Below are positions 1-8,830 of a DNA stretch of 64,000 bases, in pieces (position 1 is the stretch's first letter; each line of letters starts with the position of its first letter). Made by a program: the position numbers and the translations under genes. This stretch comes from Clostridium septicum (lineage in GTDB: Bacteria; Bacillota; Clostridia; Clostridiales; Clostridiaceae): assembly GCF_003606265.1 (NCBI RefSeq), contig NZ_CP023671.1:744001-808000 (forward strand). The letters run 5' to 3'. The notes under the pieces were generated by a model, which did not search any database, was not told where the DNA came from, and saw only the letters and a program-made list of their open reading frames with translations.

Positions 1-70
1 TTTCTATACTTGTCATAATTTTATGAGGGTCAAAAATCTCTAGTTTTCCTGTTTTTTTTAATATATTCAC
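1..70 (-). CDS. ATP-cone domain protein, 5' end only
   Basis: This is the start of a minus-strand gene that runs off the left edge of the window. A GTG start at 70 lies 7 nt after a GGGGG ribosome binding site (78-82). The 23 visible residues (NILKKTGKLEIFDPHKIMTS...) match the opening of an ATP-cone, the regulatory ATP/dATP-binding domain of ribonucleotide reductases and NrdR. No zinc ribbon precedes it, so NrdR is unlikely. It could be a small stand-alone clostridial ATP-cone protein or the N-terminus of an anaerobic ribonucleotide reductase. The assignment rests on one short motif. Confidence 0.55.
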   Translation of the reverse strand, partial: MNILKKTGKLEIFDPHKIMTSIE

Positions 71-178
71 AATATTACCCCCTTTTATATAATATATGTT
101 AATTTCTGTTAATGTTTATATGCATATACCATTACTTATTTATAAAAATGTCATATCAATTTAAAGCTTAAAAAACTT

Positions 179-220
179 CAAAAAAATAGACAACTCACAA
201 ATTAAATCTTATGAGCTGTC
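179..220 (-). terminator. Terminator of the DEAD-box helicase gene
   Basis: On the minus strand a 9-11 bp stem (GACAGCTCA with TGAGTTGTC) is followed by a U-rich run. It lies about 45 nt past the helicase stop codon. Confidence 0.7.
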
Positions 221-264
221 TTATTTTCAATACTTTCAAAAAGTTAATACTCTACCTTTTTATT

Positions 265-1710
265 TTACTTTTTAGCTTTACTAATTTTTACATTCTTGCC
301 TTTTATAGATACTTCTTTATACTTTTTAATAATTTCATTCCCTTTTCCATTTAAAATATCAACAAATGAACATATATCCTGAACATCTATAATTCCTATA
401 TCTTCACCTGTTAGTTCCTTTAAGTTACTTAGACATCCTACTATATCTATTGGACGAATTTTCTTCTTTTTACCTGCTGTTAGATGAAGTTTAGTTACAT
501 CCTTATGTATAGATTTTTTATTATTTCCTATGTTTTTGCTTAATTCTTTTTGACTTTCTCTAAATACTTTTCTTCCTTCTATAACTTTTTCTTGCGATGG
601 TAAATTCCCCATTGGAATTTTATAACCTATATATTCCTCTATTCCTTCTAATAATTTATTTTCATAATTAGAAACAAATGATATAGCAAATCCCTCTTTT
701 CCAGCTCGTCCTGTTCTTCCTATTCTATGTACATAACTTTCTCTTTCCATAGGAATTTCATAATTAAATACATGAGTTATATGATCTACATGTATTCCTC
801 TAGCCGCAATATCTGTAGCTACCAATATTTTAAATTCTTTATTTTTAAATCTTTCCATAGTATTTAATCTGTCTTTTTGCTCCATATCACCATGAAGTTG
901 TTCTACTTTTATACCATCTCTCTTTAATTCATTATAAAGACTTTTAACCTTATCTTTTGTATTACAAAAAACTATTGCAGCTTCTGGAGCATGTGCATAC
1001 AAACATCTACATAATTCTTCATCTTTATTATTAGAATCTATGTTTATGTAACTTTCTTTTATTTTTTCTCTATTAAAAACCTTAGATTGTACAGTTAGAC
1101 TTTTAGGATTTTTCATATACTTTGAACATAGATTTTCTATTTCCTCAGGTAAAGTAGCTGAAAATAATGCAGTATTTCTTTCTTTAGGCAATCTATCTAA
1201 TATTTCACCTATTTGATCTATAAATCCCATATTAAGCATTTTATCTGCTTCATCTATAACTACATATTTAATATGCTCTAAGTTTAAATTCCCCCTATTT
1301 ATATGATCATTTATTCTTCCAGGAGTTCCTGCTACTATATGTACTCTTTGTTTAAGCTCTCTAATTTGTTCATTAAAAGGCTGTTTGCCAAATACTGCTG
1401 CGCATCTAACTTTTTTAAGTCTTCCTATATTGGATATATCATCCTTTACTTGAATTGCTAACTCTCTTGTTGGTACTAAAATTAGTCCTTGAACTTTTGT
1501 TTCTTCAACTATTGCCATTTCACATAATGGTATACCAAAACTTGCTGTCTTTCCACTACCGGTTTGTGATTTTACTATTATGTCTTCTTTATTTAACATA
1601 TTAGGTATAGCTTCTTTTTGAACTTCTGATGGATTGCTAAATCCTAAGTTATTTAAAGCTTTAAGTATCTCTTCACTTAATCCCATATTTTTAAATGTTT
1701 TATTATTCAT
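265..1710 (-). CDS. dbpA: DEAD-box ATP-dependent RNA helicase, DbpA type
   Basis: ATP-dependent RNA helicase of 481 aa. The Q motif (GFSNPSEVQKEAIP) is near residue 23, Walker A (SQTGSGKT) at 48-55, then DEAD, SAT, and the C-terminal RecA motifs ARGIHV and HRIGRTGRAG. The last ~75 residues form a DbpA-type RNA-binding domain (KKKKIRPIDIVGCLSN...), which in the family targets helicase action to hairpin 92 of 23S rRNA during large-subunit assembly; that role here is inferred. The ATG at 1710 follows a GAGGT site. It is monocistronic, with its own terminator. Confidence 0.88.
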   Translation of the reverse strand: MNNKTFKNMGLSEEILKALNNLGFSNPSEVQKEAIPNMLNKEDIIVKSQTGSGKTASFGIPLCEMAIVEETKVQGLILVPTRELAIQVKDDISNIGRLKKVRCAAVFGKQPFNEQIRELKQRVHIVAGTPGRINDHINRGNLNLEHIKYVVIDEADKMLNMGFIDQIGEILDRLPKERNTALFSATLPEEIENLCSKYMKNPKSLTVQSKVFNREKIKESYINIDSNNKDEELCRCLYAHAPEAAIVFCNTKDKVKSLYNELKRDGIKVEQLHGDMEQKDRLNTMERFKNKEFKILVATDIAARGIHVDHITHVFNYEIPMERESYVHRIGRTGRAGKEGFAISFVSNYENKLLEGIEEYIGYKIPMGNLPSQEKVIEGRKVFRESQKELSKNIGNNKKSIHKDVTKLHLTAGKKKKIRPIDIVGCLSNLKELTGEDIGIIDVQDICSFVDILNGKGNEIIKKYKEVSIKGKNVKISKAKK

Positions 1711-1770
1711 TAAAATACCTCGATTTCTAAATTTATAGTATTATTTTAACCTATATAATATTTATTAACA

Positions 1771-1800
1771 ATTAAAAGAGAGGTTTTACAACCCCTCTTA
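1771..1800 (-). terminator. Terminator downstream of the DedA gene
   Basis: On the minus strand AAGAGG and CCTCTT arms enclose about 10 nt and are followed by TTTTAATTG. It lies ~135 nt past the DedA stop codon. Confidence 0.55.
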
Positions 1801-1934
1801 TTATGTAACTAACTAAATAAGGCTAGTACTTAAACTATTACCCTTTAGTTTGCTAAACTAATTTAAAGTTTAGTTAATATGCTTTATTAAAAAGTATATT
1901 ATAAATTTAAATTTATTTCAAATATTTTAATAAT

Positions 1935-2432
1935 TTAAATAAAAAAGTAACCAAATGCATACCCTGCATATATAAATATAGCATTCCATATTGCTATTCC
2001 TATAGTAGAGTATATCGTGAAATTTACTATATTCATTCTAAATGTCCCCGCTACAAAAGGTATTAAAGTTCTTCCAACTGGTACTAATCTAGTTACTAAA
2101 ACTCCTTTATTACCATATTTCTCTACATAGCTATATGTTTTCTCTATAGACTTTCTTGTCTTTGGAAATCTTTTATATATTTTATCTAAAATAGAGTTTC
2201 CAAAGTAATATGATATAGCATATAAAATATAACTAGCTATTACTCCTGCTAATATTGATACTCCTAATGCAACAAAAAAGTTAGTTCCTGATTTAGAAGC
2301 AACAATACCTGCAGCAGGCATAATAATAGCTGCTCCTAAACCTGGAAAATTAAGATACTCTAAAAATATAATAAAAAACAAGAACATCATACCATATTGA
2401 GAAATGTATTGCATAATTTCTTGTATGCCCAA
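1935..2432 (-). CDS. DedA family membrane protein (VTT domain)
   Basis: Integral membrane protein of the DedA/VTT (SNARE-associated) family, about 165 aa, slightly short for the family. Hydrophobic segments alternate with the family signatures: a re-entrant FPGLGAAIIMPAAG loop near the N-terminus and the conserved GKxxVLxxRLxPxxRT-like stretch (GNKGVLVTRLVPVGRTLIPFVAG). DedA proteins are implicated in lipid scrambling, undecaprenyl phosphate recycling and proton-motive-force homeostasis. I prefer a TTG start at 2432 because AGAAGG lies 7 nt upstream. The in-frame ATG at 2450 has no ribosome binding site and would add six residues. Confidence 0.85.
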   Translation of the reverse strand: MGIQEIMQYISQYGMMFLFFIIFLEYLNFPGLGAAIIMPAAGIVASKSGTNFFVALGVSILAGVIASYILYAISYYFGNSILDKIYKRFPKTRKSIEKTYSYVEKYGNKGVLVTRLVPVGRTLIPFVAGTFRMNIVNFTIYSTIGIAIWNAIFIYAGYAFGYFFI

Positions 2433-2527
2433 TGTTAAACCTTCTTTCATATGTATTTTCTAGTTTATTTTAGTTTAACTGATACATCTTAAATTAATCT
2501 TAATTTTTAATTTTTATTCTCTTAAAT

Positions 2528-3163
2528 TTACTTTGATTTCTCTGGTTTATTATATTTTTCTCCCTTTGTATCAACAGTAATTGATTCAATAATTACATCT
2601 GTTTTTGGCTTATCATTAGAATCAGTTTCTACCTTCTCTACTTTTTCTAATACATCTATTCCTGATATTACTTTACCAAATGCTGCATATTGTCCATCTA
2701 GATGAGAAGCATCTTCTGTCATTATAAAAAATTGACTTCCAGCTGAATTAGGATCATTAGTTCTTGCCATTGATAACACTCCCTTTTCATGCTTTAAGTT
2801 ATTTTCAAATCCATTTGATTTAAATTCTCCTTTAATTGAATATCCAGGGCCACCTACACCTGTACCTTCTGGATCTCCTCCTTGAATCATAAAACCTTCT
2901 ATTATTCTATGAAATGTTAAATTATTATAGAATCCATCATTAGCTAAAGATATAAAGTTATTTACAGTATTAGGTGCTATGTCGGGATAAAGTTCTGCTT
3001 CTATATTCCCATAATCTTTTATTTTAATAGTTGCTATTGGTAAATTTTCTGTTGATCCTTCTTTTTTTCCATTATTTTTAGAAGAGGTACATCCAACTAA
3101 AACTACTAAACTTAAGCTGGTTGCTAACATAGTTAATAAATATTTTTTTAAATTCTTTCTCAT
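2528..3163 (-). CDS. Cyclophilin-type peptidylprolyl isomerase lipoprotein
   Basis: Peptidyl-prolyl cis-trans isomerase of 211 aa, predicted to be lipid-anchored outside the membrane. A signal peptide with lipobox LVGC (cysteine near residue 25) precedes a Ser/Lys/Asn-rich linker. The cyclophilin domain carries FHRIIEGFMIQGGDPEGTG, with the catalytic Arg in FHR, and later SAGSQFFI, both core active-site strands. The C-terminus is lysine-rich. The ATG follows AAAGGAG. Family knowledge suggests a role in folding secreted proteins; substrates cannot be read from sequence. Confidence 0.9.
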   Translation of the reverse strand: MRKNLKKYLLTMLATSLSLVVLVGCTSSKNNGKKEGSTENLPIATIKIKDYGNIEAELYPDIAPNTVNNFISLANDGFYNNLTFHRIIEGFMIQGGDPEGTGVGGPGYSIKGEFKSNGFENNLKHEKGVLSMARTNDPNSAGSQFFIMTEDASHLDGQYAAFGKVISGIDVLEKVEKVETDSNDKPKTDVIIESITVDTKGEKYNKPEKSK

Positions 3164-3200
3164 AACACAATCTCCTTTTATTTACAAATTAACATTATTT

Positions 3201-3230
3201 ATTATACTATTTTAATACATAGTAAAACAA
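3201..3230 (-). promoter_or_regulatory. Candidate promoter of the cyclophilin gene
   Basis: On the minus strand, TTGTTT (3225-3230) and a perfect TATAAT (3201-3206) are separated by 18 bp, about 40 nt upstream of the cyclophilin ATG. Confidence 0.4.
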
Positions 3231-3261
3231 TATGTTAAAATATATAATAATTATTTATTAA

Positions 3262-3291
3262 TAAAAACGATATAGGATGTTAACCTATATC
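3262..3291 (-). terminator. Terminator between the IS256 remnant and the cyclophilin gene
   Basis: A minus-strand hairpin (GATATAGG / CCTATATC, 7-nt loop) is followed by GTTTTT. It probably ends whatever was transcribed from the transposase side. Confidence 0.55.
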
Positions 3292-3306
3292 TTCAATTAA
3301 AACCTT

Positions 3307-4142
3307 CTAAGATATTTGTAGTATGTATTTTATTGAATTTCTTATTTGATGAACAATACATGTTTGAATATTTACTGATGGAAATACTGTTTTTATAGCT
3401 TGTGGAAGCCCTTTTAATTCATCCATACAAGCAATTAAAATCTCTTTTACACCTCTATTTTTTTAATCATTGCAAATTCCTAACCAGAATTTAGCACCTT
3501 CAGCTTCATCAACCCATATACCTAAAATATCTTTATATCCTTCCATAGTGTATCCTAAGCATATATAGACAGCCTTGTTAACTATCTTTCCATTACTTCT
3601 AACTTTAAAGTACATAGCATCTAAATAAACTATTGGATATATTTTATCTAATGCTCTATTTTGCCATTCGGCGGCGCTAGCAAGCACTTTATCAGTTATT
3701 TTAGATACCATCGATGGTGATATAGTTATTCCATATAAGTCTTCAATTTCAGCCTGAATATCAGATGTTGACATACCTTTAGCATATAAAGATATAATCT
3801 TTTTATCTAACTCAGTACACACAGTTTCATATTTTTTTATAATTTATGGCTCAAATTCAGCATTTCTATCACGGGGTAGTCTAGATCGACGTCACCGAAG
3901 GAACTTCTTAAATTCTTGCGACTATAACCATTCCTGTAGTTCTTCTTAGTTTGATCAACTGCTTCTACACGTTCATATTTATTTCTTCCTAGATATTCTT
4001 CCATTTCACCTTCTAATATATTTTCAAGAACATCTTTAACTAATCTTTGTATTAATCCGTTTTTACCCATCACATCATCGATTGTTTTGCATCTTTTAAT
4101 TTCCTCGTTGTAATCAAAGTCGGTATCAATTTTTCTTGTCAT
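3307..4142 (-). pseudogene. IS256-family transposase, decayed and 3'-truncated
   Basis: Three consecutive stretches read as one IS256/mutator-type transposase. They run from the N-terminus (GLIQRLVKDVLENILEGEMEEYLG, 4142-3880) through the middle with the LDAMYFKVR catalytic region to a segment ending ...NIQTCIVHQIRNSIKY. The lesions are: a one-base loss in a run of C around 3876, giving a frameshift after DLDYP; a TAA in the restored frame near 3841; a second in-frame TAA at about 3466 between GICND and KNRGVKEIL; and loss of the C-terminal ~40% after about 3307. No matching terminal inverted repeats were found. It cannot encode an active enzyme. Confidence 0.9.
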
Positions 4143-4199
4143 AATAATTCCTCCTAATTTATATAGTATATTATTCCAAAACTTCCAACTGTTGATACA

Positions 4200-4245
4200 A
4201 AAAAAAACAGTAGATAGTTTTGTTTTTACACAAAACTATCTACTG
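4200..4245 (-). terminator. Strong terminator of the 45-aa gene
   Basis: A perfect 16-bp stem (starting CAGTAGATAGTTTTGT) with a 6-nt loop is followed on the minus strand by about nine T residues. Confidence 0.85.
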
Positions 4246-4251
4246 TCTCAA

Positions 4252-4389
4252 TTATTCAATTGAGTTTCCATCAAAATCTGTGTACTCAGCTCTATTTTTA
4301 TCATTTCCTACATTGTTTTGATTCCCATGAAGTCTTTGTCTTCTTTCACCTTTTTGTTGAGACTCTTTTGTTTTATTATTTTTTGGCAT
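4252..4389 (-). CDS. Small hydrophilic protein, 45 aa
   Basis: A short ORF bracketed by a plausible AAAGGA site upstream and a very strong terminator immediately downstream, which supports it as a real gene. The product starts MPKNNKTKESQQKGERRQ and is rich in Lys, Gln, Asn and Arg, with an acidic tail (EYTDFDGNSIE). It has no membrane segment and is likely disordered. It resembles the small basic proteins often annotated as conserved hypothetical in clostridia (for example the CPC_1213 type), but I cannot confirm a family. Confidence 0.6.
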   Translation of the reverse strand: MPKNNKTKESQQKGERRQRLHGNQNNVGNDKNRAEYTDFDGNSIE

Positions 4390-4473
4390 ATATAAGCACA
4401 TCCTTTCTATAAAGTACTATTTGTCCTTCTTACTTATTTTGTACCTATAGAAATTTTTAATGCATTTATATTT

Positions 4474-4890
4474 TTATACTTCAAAGTTCTCTATTTCAAT
4501 AGAGTATACTCCACAGTTTTTACATACTATTACTGTTACAAGATAACTACGATCGACTTTTCCTTCTCTATAAAGCTTAGTAAATGATTTTTTTTCATAT
4601 TCATCGTCTATACTACTTGTTATAAATTTACCATCTTTTCCATAAGCATAAAAGAAAAACTCTAGAAAATCAAATACCTTTTTCTTTTCTTCTTTTCCAG
4701 CTCTGCACTCCTCACAACAAGTTTCATAATATGCAGTATCAAAATCTACATCGTCACTATTTGCAAGTAATTCTAAAACTTTTTTTTCATCTATTCCTTC
4801 TAATTCAAATTCTTCATCATTTGCAAAGTAATCTAAATTATCTTCTTTTAATTCATATTCTTTTCCTTCAAAATTAAACTTATATGTCAT
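4474..4890 (-). CDS. Hypothetical protein, DUF3785-like
   Basis: An acidic 138-aa cytosolic protein with no signal peptide or membrane segment. It has two cysteine pairs: CCEEC near residue 58 and CKNC near residue 123, which may bind a metal. The opening YKFNFEGKEYEL and the C-terminal VTVIVCKNCGVYSIEIE pattern look like the clostridial DUF3785 family, whose function is unknown. The ATG follows AAAAGGAG. It is probably monocistronic. Function not assigned. Confidence 0.65.
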   Translation of the reverse strand: MTYKFNFEGKEYELKEDNLDYFANDEEFELEGIDEKKVLELLANSDDVDFDTAYYETCCEECRAGKEEKKKVFDFLEFFFYAYGKDGKFITSSIDDEYEKKSFTKLYREGKVDRSYLVTVIVCKNCGVYSIEIENFEV

Positions 4891-5010
4891 AAATTAATCT
4901 CCTTTTTACTATTGATTTTTACTATAATCAACATTAATTTATATAAATTAGTTTAACATACCTTAATATTCTTTGCACCTATAAAGATTTTTTGCATTAA
5001 TTTTAAAAAT

Positions 5011-5817
5011 TTATTTTATAGGAATTTGTATTTCTGTTATGAATTCATTTTCTATAGATGTTTCGTGAACATCTAATTTATATATTTCTATTGGATCATC
5101 TAATATTTCATAAGAATTTCTTTCTATAAACTCAAACATTTCTTTTAAATAAATTTTATTTTTACTATAGGCACCTTTATATGAATATGTAACATATTTA
5201 CCTTCTTTTAAAACTAAATTGTATCCTTCATCTAAATCCTCTAAAAGACAAAATACAGATTTATATTGATTGTATATACCTTTATCTAACTTATTTGAAT
5301 TATAAATCGCACCAATATGATTATTTCCTAAAAGGTAAAATTTCTCTTCATATTCCTTTTGAAGTTTTTTAACTAAAAAATCTACTTCTACATCTCTTGA
5401 TATATCTCCATTTAACTTTAATGCTTTTCTTTCTTTTATATAAACAACTTCTACTTTATTAATTAAACTGTTCTCTATTACTTCTTCTATATCTTTAAGC
5501 CTTTTAGATATATTAGCTTTTTGTTTATTTAAATCTATTATTTTTTTGTTTAATAACCGTATTTCTTCATTTAACATTTCTTTAGTAGAAGTTATATTTC
5601 TATTATTAATATATTCTTTTATCTTTGCCATTGAAAAATTTAACTCTCTTAATTCTTTAATTAAATTTAACTTCCATATATCACTAATACTATATAACCT
5701 ATAATCATTTGTATCTCTAATAGGCTTTAATATGCCTATTTCCTCGTAATACATTAGAGAGTCTCTTCCAATTCCATAAATCTTAGAAATTTCACCTATC
5801 TTATAATACTCCTTCAT
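5011..5817 (-). CDS. MerR family transcriptional regulator, BltR/BmrR-like
   Basis: Regulator of 268 aa. The N-terminal winged helix-turn-helix (YKIGEISKIYGIGRDSLMYYEEIGILKP, residues 5-32) is typical of MerR activators. A dimerising coiled coil follows at about 75-115, then a ~150-aa C-terminal region compatible with a GyrI-like drug-binding domain (weakly supported). It is transcribed divergently from the MATE exporter at 5919, whose promoter has the 19-bp spacer that MerR proteins act on. It is therefore probably the drug-responsive activator of that exporter. The ATG follows TAAGGAG. Confidence 0.85.
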   Translation of the reverse strand: MKEYYKIGEISKIYGIGRDSLMYYEEIGILKPIRDTNDYRLYSISDIWKLNLIKELRELNFSMAKIKEYINNRNITSTKEMLNEEIRLLNKKIIDLNKQKANISKRLKDIEEVIENSLINKVEVVYIKERKALKLNGDISRDVEVDFLVKKLQKEYEEKFYLLGNNHIGAIYNSNKLDKGIYNQYKSVFCLLEDLDEGYNLVLKEGKYVTYSYKGAYSKNKIYLKEMFEFIERNSYEILDDPIEIYKLDVHETSIENEFITEIQIPIK

Positions 5818-5846
5818 AAAATCTCCTTATTTCTACTAAAATAAAT

Positions 5847-5877
5847 TTGACCTTAGTATTATACCATAGTTTATATT
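5847..5877 (+). promoter_or_regulatory. MerR-type promoter of the MATE exporter gene
   Basis: TTGACC (5847-5852) and TATATT (5872-5877) are separated by exactly 19 bp, the over-long spacer characteristic of MerR-activated promoters. A GTATTATAC palindrome lies inside the spacer. This also shows that a TTG at 5847 is promoter DNA, not a start codon. Confidence 0.65.
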
Positions 5878-5918
5878 TATTAATAGGTAGTATCAAATTT
5901 CACTTAAGGAGTTATACA

Positions 5919-7253
5919 ATGAAGGAAAAAAAAGAAAATATAAATGATAACCTCACACTTAGAAAAAAATTTATTAAATATTTGCTACCATCAGTAGCTG
6001 CAATGTGGGTATTTTCATTATATACAATGATAGATGGAATATTTGTTAGTAGAGGTGTAGGTCCCGTGGCTTTAGCTGCTGTAAATATATCTATGCCATT
6101 TGTTAATTTTATATTTGCACTTTCTATGCTTTTTTCAACAGGGGTATCTACTGTAATTGCTATTTATTTAGGACAAAAAAAATTGGACAAAGCTAGAGAA
6201 GCTTTTAGTTTTAATGTGCTTTGTATAATAGTAGTATCTATTTCAATTACTATTATAAGTTTAATAAATATAGATAAAATAACATTATTTTTAGGAGCTA
6301 CAGATGCTACATTTCAATTAGTTAAAGATTATTTAAAGATTATAATGATTTTTAATGCTTTCTTTATAATTTCTTATTGTCTTGAAGTATTAAGTAAAAC
6401 TGATGGATTTCCTCATTTATCTATAATAGGAATGATTATTTCAGCTGTAACAAATATAGTATTAGATTTTATTTTTGTTATACTATTAGGCTTTGGAATT
6501 AAAGGAGCTGCTTTTGCAACAATAATATCACAAGGTGTTTCTTGTTTATTTTTCTTAATACATTTTTTAAGTTCTCGTGGAAAATTGAAATTTGTTAAAT
6601 TTAAAATTAATTTTGAAATGCTAAAGAGAATATTATATATAGGCTTTCCTGATGCAATTACCGAATTAACATCTGGAGTAGTAATACTTTTATTTAATCA
6701 AACAATTTTAAAATATATTGGAGAAGATGGGATAATAACTTATAGTATAATTTCCTATGTAAATACTTTAGTTATAATGACAATGATTGCAATAACTCAA
6801 GGTATGCAACCACTTTCTAGTTATCATTATGGAAAAAATGAAAATAATGTAGTAAAAAAACTTTTAAAGATGAGCATAAAAACAATTGCTTTTTCTTCAA
6901 TATTTATATTTATGCTATGTATTGTTTTTGCTAGTCCAATAGTATCTATATTCTTAAAGGGACAATCCCCTGAATTATTTGCCTATTCAGTAAGTTCCTT
7001 TAGAATATTTTCTATTACTTTTTTAGTTCTTGGTTTTAATGTTTTAACATCAGGTTACTTTGCTTCAATTGAAAAAACTTTTGACGCCACTATAATTTCT
7101 TTGTCTAGAGGCCTTGTTTTAATTACTATTGTTTTAATTGCTATGACCTCTTTATTTGGTGAAAAAGGAATTTGGATTTCTACTTTAATTTCTGAATTAT
7201 TATGTTTAATAATTTCAATAACATTACTTTATAAAAACAAATTATCTTTTTAA
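5919..7253 (+). CDS. MATE family efflux transporter
   Basis: Multidrug/toxin exporter of 444 aa with about 12 predicted membrane helices in two MatE halves. The N-terminal half contains the typical VFSLYTMIDGIFVSRGVGPVALAAVNISMPF segment and a GVSTVIAIYLGQ loop. Family members export cationic drugs by Na+ or H+ antiport. I place the start at 5919 because AAGGAG (5906-5911) precedes this ATG at good spacing. The upstream in-frame extension to 5847 overlaps the promoter. Control by the adjacent MerR regulator is inferred. Confidence 0.88.
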   Translation: MKEKKENINDNLTLRKKFIKYLLPSVAAMWVFSLYTMIDGIFVSRGVGPVALAAVNISMPFVNFIFALSMLFSTGVSTVIAIYLGQKKLDKAREAFSFNVLCIIVVSISITIISLINIDKITLFLGATDATFQLVKDYLKIIMIFNAFFIISYCLEVLSKTDGFPHLSIIGMIISAVTNIVLDFIFVILLGFGIKGAAFATIISQGVSCLFFLIHFLSSRGKLKFVKFKINFEMLKRILYIGFPDAITELTSGVVILLFNQTILKYIGEDGIITYSIISYVNTLVIMTMIAITQGMQPLSSYHYGKNENNVVKKLLKMSIKTIAFSSIFIFMLCIVFASPIVSIFLKGQSPELFAYSVSSFRIFSITFLVLGFNVLTSGYFASIEKTFDATIISLSRGLVLITIVLIAMTSLFGEKGIWISTLISELLCLIISITLLYKNKLSF

Positions 7254-7304
7254 AAAACATTTGATAAAACCATTTGATATATAAATTATATTTTTAACAA
7301 ACTG

Positions 7305-7332
7305 AAAAGGATTATCGTACGATAATCCTTTT
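7305..7332. terminator. Bidirectional terminator between MATE and GDPD genes
   Basis: A perfect 28-bp palindrome (AAAAGGATTATC, GTAC, GATAATCCTTTT) lies between converging genes, with T-rich flanks on both strands. Confidence 0.85.
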
Positions 7333-7348
7333 ATATTTAAAGTCTAAA

Positions 7349-8065
7349 TTATTTTCTTAATTCATATTTTAACTCATTTAATAACTCAATTTCATTGGTT
7401 ATAATACTTGTAACACCAAACTCAATTGCCTTTTTCATATCTATTTTATTATTTATAGTGTACGGATTGACTTTAATATAATTTTCCTTTAACTCATTCA
7501 TTATATTCTCATCAAATATAGAATAATAATACGGATGATAACACTCACACTTTATATTTTTCAAATATTCATGAACATTTACAAGTGTTGTTTCAGTTAA
7601 TGCTCCTGTAATTATATTTTTATTTAATGCCTTAACCTTTAATAAACTGTAATGATTAAATGAAGATATAATTACTCTATTTTCAATATTATATTTTCTT
7701 ATTAAATCTAAAACTATTTCCTCCAACCCATGATATTTTATTATACTATTTTTAAGTTCTATATTTAACACTTTTAAACTAGAATCTTTAAATAATATTA
7801 TTAATTCCTCTAAAGTTGGAATTTCATGATTATTTTTACTTCTAAAAGACTTTAATTCATTTAAAGAATAATCCTTAACAAACCCTTTTCCATTCATAGT
7901 TCTCTCTAAAGTTTCATCATGAATTATAACTGGAATACCATCCTTTGATAACTGCACATCGGTTTCAATACCATCTGCTCCAAACTCTATAGCCTTTTTA
8001 AAAGCTATCATTGTATTTTCATCATATTTTCCACTATATCCTCTGTGAGAAATATTTAAAATCAT
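7349..8065 (-). CDS. Glycerophosphodiester phosphodiesterase
   Basis: A 238-aa cytosolic GDPD of the TIM-barrel family, which hydrolyses glycerophosphodiesters from phospholipid turnover to sn-glycerol-3-phosphate and an alcohol. Key motifs are HRGYSGKYDENT (catalytic His-Arg and Glu, residues 7-18), the metal ligands in GIETDVQLSKDG, and IIHDETLERT with the second catalytic His. There is no signal peptide. The ATG follows GAAGG. It lies only 26 bp after the actuator-domain gene, so it may be transcribed under the same M-box leader. Confidence 0.92.
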   Translation of the reverse strand: MILNISHRGYSGKYDENTMIAFKKAIEFGADGIETDVQLSKDGIPVIIHDETLERTMNGKGFVKDYSLNELKSFRSKNNHEIPTLEELIILFKDSSLKVLNIELKNSIIKYHGLEEIVLDLIRKYNIENRVIISSFNHYSLLKVKALNKNIITGALTETTLVNVHEYLKNIKCECYHPYYYSIFDENIMNELKENYIKVNPYTINNKIDMKKAIEFGVTSIITNEIELLNELKYELRK

Positions 8066-8091
8066 TTCATATCCTTCTCTCTATAATAAAA

Positions 8092-8694
8092 TTATGCCTC
8101 TAATAATTTTATCATATCTTTTATCCTAATTATTCCCTTTTTATTTTTTCTTTTTATTATAAAGTTAGATAGAGATTTATTTTTTGAATAGTAAGTGTTA
8201 TTTCCAATTGCTATTACTATACCTAAAGCTGTTCCTTTTACAATTTCTGTTCCCTTCAAACATATATTATCTAATTCTGTTATTTTTTTATTTAGGTAAT
8301 AATCTCCCCGTATATTCTCATGTTTCTTTACTAAAGTATCTCTTCCTGTTAACGTATACTCACTAATATATAAATTGTTACAATGTATAATTCTAACATC
8401 TGCTGGTACATATTCACCTATATTTAAATGTATTACATCTCCAATAGTTAAATATTCTACTGATACCAATATCTCTGCACCTTCTCTTGTTACTTTATAG
8501 TACTTTTTTTCTTTTATTTCTTTTAAGGAATTTTCTATTTTATTTTCTCCATATTTTTTTCTTCTTAATTCTGCTTCTTCATTACTAATTCCTCTTATAC
8601 TAGTTTTCAAAATCCTATATACGTCATTTATATTTATTTTGCTAAACCTAATTAATTTATCTATTGATATATTGCTATTTCTTCCGTTAACCAT
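8092..8694 (-). CDS. Stand-alone P-type ATPase N-terminal/actuator-domain protein
   Basis: A 200-aa soluble protein made of parts of an MgtA/P-type cation ATPase. Residues ~20-55 match the cation-ATPase N-terminal domain (ISNEEAELRRKKYGENKIE). Residues ~70-185 match the E1-E2 actuator domain (IGDVIHLNIGEYVPADVRI, then LKGTEIVKGTALGIVIAIGNNT). Helices M1-M2, which normally separate these parts, are absent in frame, and the chain ends before M3, so the phosphorylation and nucleotide domains are missing. The dephosphorylation motif TGES reads TGRD. It cannot pump ions. The ATG at 8694 has GGGAGG at 7 nt. It lies downstream of an M-box, so it is probably made at low Mg2+. Confidence 0.8.
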   Translation of the reverse strand: MVNGRNSNISIDKLIRFSKININDVYRILKTSIRGISNEEAELRRKKYGENKIENSLKEIKEKKYYKVTREGAEILVSVEYLTIGDVIHLNIGEYVPADVRIIHCNNLYISEYTLTGRDTLVKKHENIRGDYYLNKKITELDNICLKGTEIVKGTALGIVIAIGNNTYYSKNKSLSNFIIKRKNKKGIIRIKDMIKLLEA

Positions 8695-8830
8695 ACCCAT
8701 ACCTCCCAAATTACAATAGTAAATAAATATAACTTTTAACATTACTTTATTAAACCATTTTAGAGATTATCTTAGATTATACTTAAGAAATAGTAGATGC
8801 TATAAAGATTAAAGGTTCTAGAAATTTAGG

